DNA from: an uncultured bacterium | Lineage (GTDB): Bacteria; Methylomirabilota; Methylomirabilia; Rokubacteriales; CSP1-6 | Assembly: GCA_946479205.1 (NCBI GenBank) | Contig: CAMLFJ010000155.1 | Coordinates: 1-7,364 of the forward strand | Direction of reading: 5' to 3' | Length of the DNA: 7,364 nucleotides | In this document: in pieces, positions 5,432-7,364 of the stretch | Layout: each line of letters opens with the position of its first letter | How positions within the stretch are numbered: position 1 is the stretch's first letter | Translations under genes and position numbers: made by a program | The notes under the pieces: model-generated | Database searches by the model: none | Told to the model about the DNA's origin: nothing | The model's input: only the letters and a program-made list of their open reading frames with translations

Positions 5432-7215
5432 GCGGCTTCACCCGGCGCGTCTCCGGCTACATCTGGCCCCACCGCTCCCGCATACTCTGGGCGCTGGCCC
5501 AGGTGTGTCTGATCAGCGCGCTCGAGCTGCTCAAGCCCTGGCCCCTCAAGCTGATCATCGACTCGGTGCTGGGCGGCGCGCCCCTGCCCTGGGGCCTCGC
5601 CTCCGACGATCTCGGCACCGGCGCGCTCCTGCTGGGGGCCTGCGCGGCCCTCGTGATCATCTACGCGGCCCTCGGCGCCGCCAACGTGTGCGCCAACGTC
5701 ACCACCATCCGCATCGGGCAGCGCATGGTGCGGGACCTGCGCAGCGATCTCTACGCCCACCTGCACCGGCTCTCGATGGCCTTCCACAGCCGGGCCCAGG
5801 CGGGCGATCTCCTCTACCGGGTGACCGCGGACACCTTCGCGCTGCAGGCGCTCACCATGAACTGCCTCTTCCCGGCGGTCAGCGCGCTCATCCTGCTGGT
5901 CGGCATGTCGGTCGTCATGGTGCAGCTCGACGCGGAGCTGACCCTGCTCGCGCTCGGCGTCTGCCCCATCCTGCTGCTCGCCATCGGCCGGCTGAACCGC
6001 CAGATCAGCGCGGCGGCGGGGGAGATGCGGGAACGGGAGAGCGAGGTCTTCGGCGTGGTGCAGCGGGCGATGGGCGCGATGCGGGTCATCCAGGCGTTCA
6101 CCCGCGAGGACGACGAGCACCGCCGCTTCATGACCGCGAGCGAGCGGAGCCTCGCGGCCGGCCTCCGGCTCTACACGCTGCAGACGTTCTACTCGGGCGT
6201 GGTCAACCTGGTCATCGCCCTCGGCACCGCCGCGGTGGTGTGGGTGGGGGCCCGTCACGTGCTCGACAGCACCCTCACGGTGGGCAGCCTGGTCGTGTTC
6301 ATCAGCTACCTGGCCGCGCTGTACGGGCCCATCAACAACATGTTCCAGGTCTACGGGCTGGCCCAGAGCGCTCGGGTCGGCGTGCGCCGGGTGCTCGACG
6401 TGCTCGACGTGGAGCGCGACCTGCCGGACGGCGACCGGAGCTTCCCGTCCGGCGGCGCGCGCGGCGAGGTGGTCTGGGAGGACGTGGATTTCCAGTATGC
6501 GACCGGGGGGCCGCTCATCCACAACGTGAGCCTGCGGGTCGCGCCCGGCCAGCGCGTCGCGGTGGTCGGGCCGACCGGCGCGGGCAAGTCCACCCTGCTG
6601 AGCCTCCTGCCCCGCTTCTATGATCCGACCCGCGGCCGCGTGCTGGTGGACGGCCACGACGTCAGGGAGTACCGGCTCGCGTCGCTGCGGCGGCAGATCG
6701 CCATGGTCCTCCAGCCGCCCCTGCTCTTCCCGGTGAGCCTGCGCGAGAACATCGCGTTCGGCCGGCCCGACGGCAAGATGGACGAGATCATCGCGGCGGC
6801 CAAGGCGGCCCGCATCCACGAGATGATCGAGCAGCTGCCGCGGGGGTACGATACGAGCGTGGCCGAGCAGGGCGTGTCGCTTTCGGAAGGCGAGAAGCAG
6901 CGGCTGACGATCGCCCGGGCCATCCTGCGCGACTCGCCCATCCTGATCCTGGACGAGCCGACCTCGGCGCTCGACCCCGAGACGGAGGCCCTCGTGATGG
7001 TGGCGCTGGAGCGCCTGCAGGCCGGCCGCACCACCTTCATCATCGCGCATCGCCTCTCGACCGTGCGCACCGCCGACCTGATCGTGGTGATCAAGGAGGG
7101 CCGGATGGTCGAGCAGGGGACGCTCTCCGAGCTGCTGGAGCGCAAGGGCGCGTTCGCCGCGATGTACGGGGGGCCGGAGCCCGGCCGCCAGGAGGACCCG
7201 CTTGCCGTCCCGTAA
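5428..7215 (+). CDS. ABC exporter half-transporter (fused transmembrane and ATPase domains)
   Basis: A 595-residue exporter of the MsbA/NdvA/multidrug type, expected to homodimerise in the inner membrane and drive ATP-dependent export of a lipid- or glycan-type substrate. Six membrane helices are visible (about 17-39, 63-88, 148-168, 170-190, 254-275, 283-305), with the coupling-region motif RVIQAFTREDDE at 219-230. The ATPase domain (about 347-580) has the A-loop Tyr357, Walker A GPTGAGKST (381-389), Q-loop Gln429, signature LSEGEKQR (485-492), Walker B ILILDE (505-510), D-loop SALD (513-516) and H-loop His541, so it should hydrolyse ATP. The signature departs from LSGGQ. The start chosen is GTG 5428, overlapping the previous stop as GTGA, which gives a normal family length. 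The same frame stays open far upstream, to 3172, but there it lies inside the hydrolase-glycosyltransferase gene and is an artefact of high GC. No strong Shine-Dalgarno sequence precedes the GTG, which fits translational coupling. The substrate is probably the product of the flanking glycosyltransferases. Confidence 0.93.
   Translation: MSGFTRRVSGYIWPHRSRILWALAQVCLISALELLKPWPLKLIIDSVLGGAPLPWGLASDDLGTGALLLGACAALVIIYAALGAANVCANVTTIRIGQRMVRDLRSDLYAHLHRLSMAFHSRAQAGDLLYRVTADTFALQALTMNCLFPAVSALILLVGMSVVMVQLDAELTLLALGVCPILLLAIGRLNRQISAAAGEMRERESEVFGVVQRAMGAMRVIQAFTREDDEHRRFMTASERSLAAGLRLYTLQTFYSGVVNLVIALGTAAVVWVGARHVLDSTLTVGSLVVFISYLAALYGPINNMFQVYGLAQSARVGVRRVLDVLDVERDLPDGDRSFPSGGARGEVVWEDVDFQYATGGPLIHNVSLRVAPGQRVAVVGPTGAGKSTLLSLLPRFYDPTRGRVLVDGHDVREYRLASLRRQIAMVLQPPLLFPVSLRENIAFGRPDGKMDEIIAAAKAARIHEMIEQLPRGYDTSVAEQGVSLSEGEKQRLTIARAILRDSPILILDEPTSALDPETEALVMVALERLQAGRTTFIIAHRLSTVRTADLIVVIKEGRMVEQGTLSELLERKGAFAAMYGGPEPGRQEDPLAVP
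7190..7195 (+). promoter_or_regulatory. Ribosome binding site inside the exporter gene that sets the TTG 7202 start
   Basis: AGGAGG lies six bases before TTG 7202, within the last codons of the ABC exporter gene. It is the best ribosome site near the start of the following frame and supports the rare TTG start over the in-frame GTG at 7223, which would remove the charged N-terminal residues just before the first beta strand. Confidence 0.75.
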
Positions 7216-7364
7216 GCGCCTCGTGGTCCTGCACCTGGCCGGCCGCTATCCCCTGGGTGGCATCGGCTGGCAGGCGGTGCACTACGTGCTTGGCCTCGCC
7301 CGGCTCGGTCACGACGTCCACTACGTCGAGGACTCGGGCGCTCATCCGTACGACCCGCGGGTCA
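7202..7364 (+). CDS. Probable GT-B fold glycosyltransferase, N-terminal fragment (runs off the window)
   Basis: An open frame from TTG 7202 to the window end, 54 complete codons, in a different frame from the exporter and overlapping its end by 14 bases. The translation begins with a basic SRKR, a hydrophobic first strand (LVVLHLAG), a Gly-rich turn (RYPLGGIGWQ), then a helix and second strand (YVLGLARLGHDVHYVEDSG). This is the usual N-terminal Rossmann opening of GT4-like glycosyltransferases, where the Gly-rich loop contacts the acceptor and LARLGHDVHYVED forms helix 1 plus strand 2. The catalytic C-terminal half, with the nucleotide-sugar site, is outside the window. Position and overlap suggest it works in the same pathway as the two genes before it. 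The glycosyltransferase call is likely but rests on about 50 residues. Confidence 0.7.
   Translation, partial: MPSRKRLVVLHLAGRYPLGGIGWQAVHYVLGLARLGHDVHYVEDSGAHPYDPRV

Noticed and set aside
5389..7050. Long minus-strand open frame opposite the ABC exporter
   Set aside because: Antisense shadow with repetitive His/Arg/Gly/Asp composition. The plus strand encodes a complete set of ABC motifs.

Overview
The window is GC-rich bacterial DNA, densely coded on the + strand only, with short gene overlaps and GTG/TTG starts. No rRNA, tRNA, CRISPR array, transposase or integrase is visible. The style (very high GC, a sigma-54-like promoter, a large hydrolase/glycosyltransferase fusion) suggests an environmental lineage such as Methylomirabilota/Rokubacteria or a deltaproteobacterial relative. 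That placement is only an impression and needs a taxonomic search.

Left block (1-2527): the end of a housekeeping-type operon. It holds the C-terminal part of a DHH/DHHA1 phosphoesterase, a 105-residue LapA-type (DUF1049) small membrane protein that starts inside the DHH stop codon (ATGA overlap), and a complete MgtE magnesium channel/transporter 9 bases further on.

Spacer (2528-2866): the only sizeable non-coding stretch, with visibly more A/T than its surroundings. It contains overlapping inverted repeats just after mgtE, a perfect 10-base palindrome, a good match to a sigma-54 (-24/-12) promoter, and two hairpins in the predicted leader. The second hairpin abuts a strong Shine-Dalgarno sequence (AAGGAGG). 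That sequence sets the next start at GTG 2867, not at the upstream in-frame ATG 2828.

Right block (2867-7364, continuing past the window): three tightly coupled genes. The first encodes an 854-residue fusion of a clan GH-A-like TIM-barrel hydrolase domain, a family 2 glycosyltransferase, several membrane segments and a C-terminal module I do not recognise. The second encodes a complete ABC exporter half-transporter with fused membrane and ATPase domains, overlapping the first by GTGA. The third is the beginning of a probable GT-B glycosyltransferase, starting at TTG 7202 inside the end of the exporter gene. No membrane segment separates the hydrolase and glycosyltransferase domains, so both should lie on the cytoplasmic face. 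The working model is a dedicated glycan or glycoconjugate assembly line: synthesis, cytoplasmic trimming or transglycosylation, then ABC export. It resembles in logic, though apparently not in parts, the cyclic beta-glucan (Ndv) systems. The product is unknown. This block is the best candidate for an undescribed system in the window.
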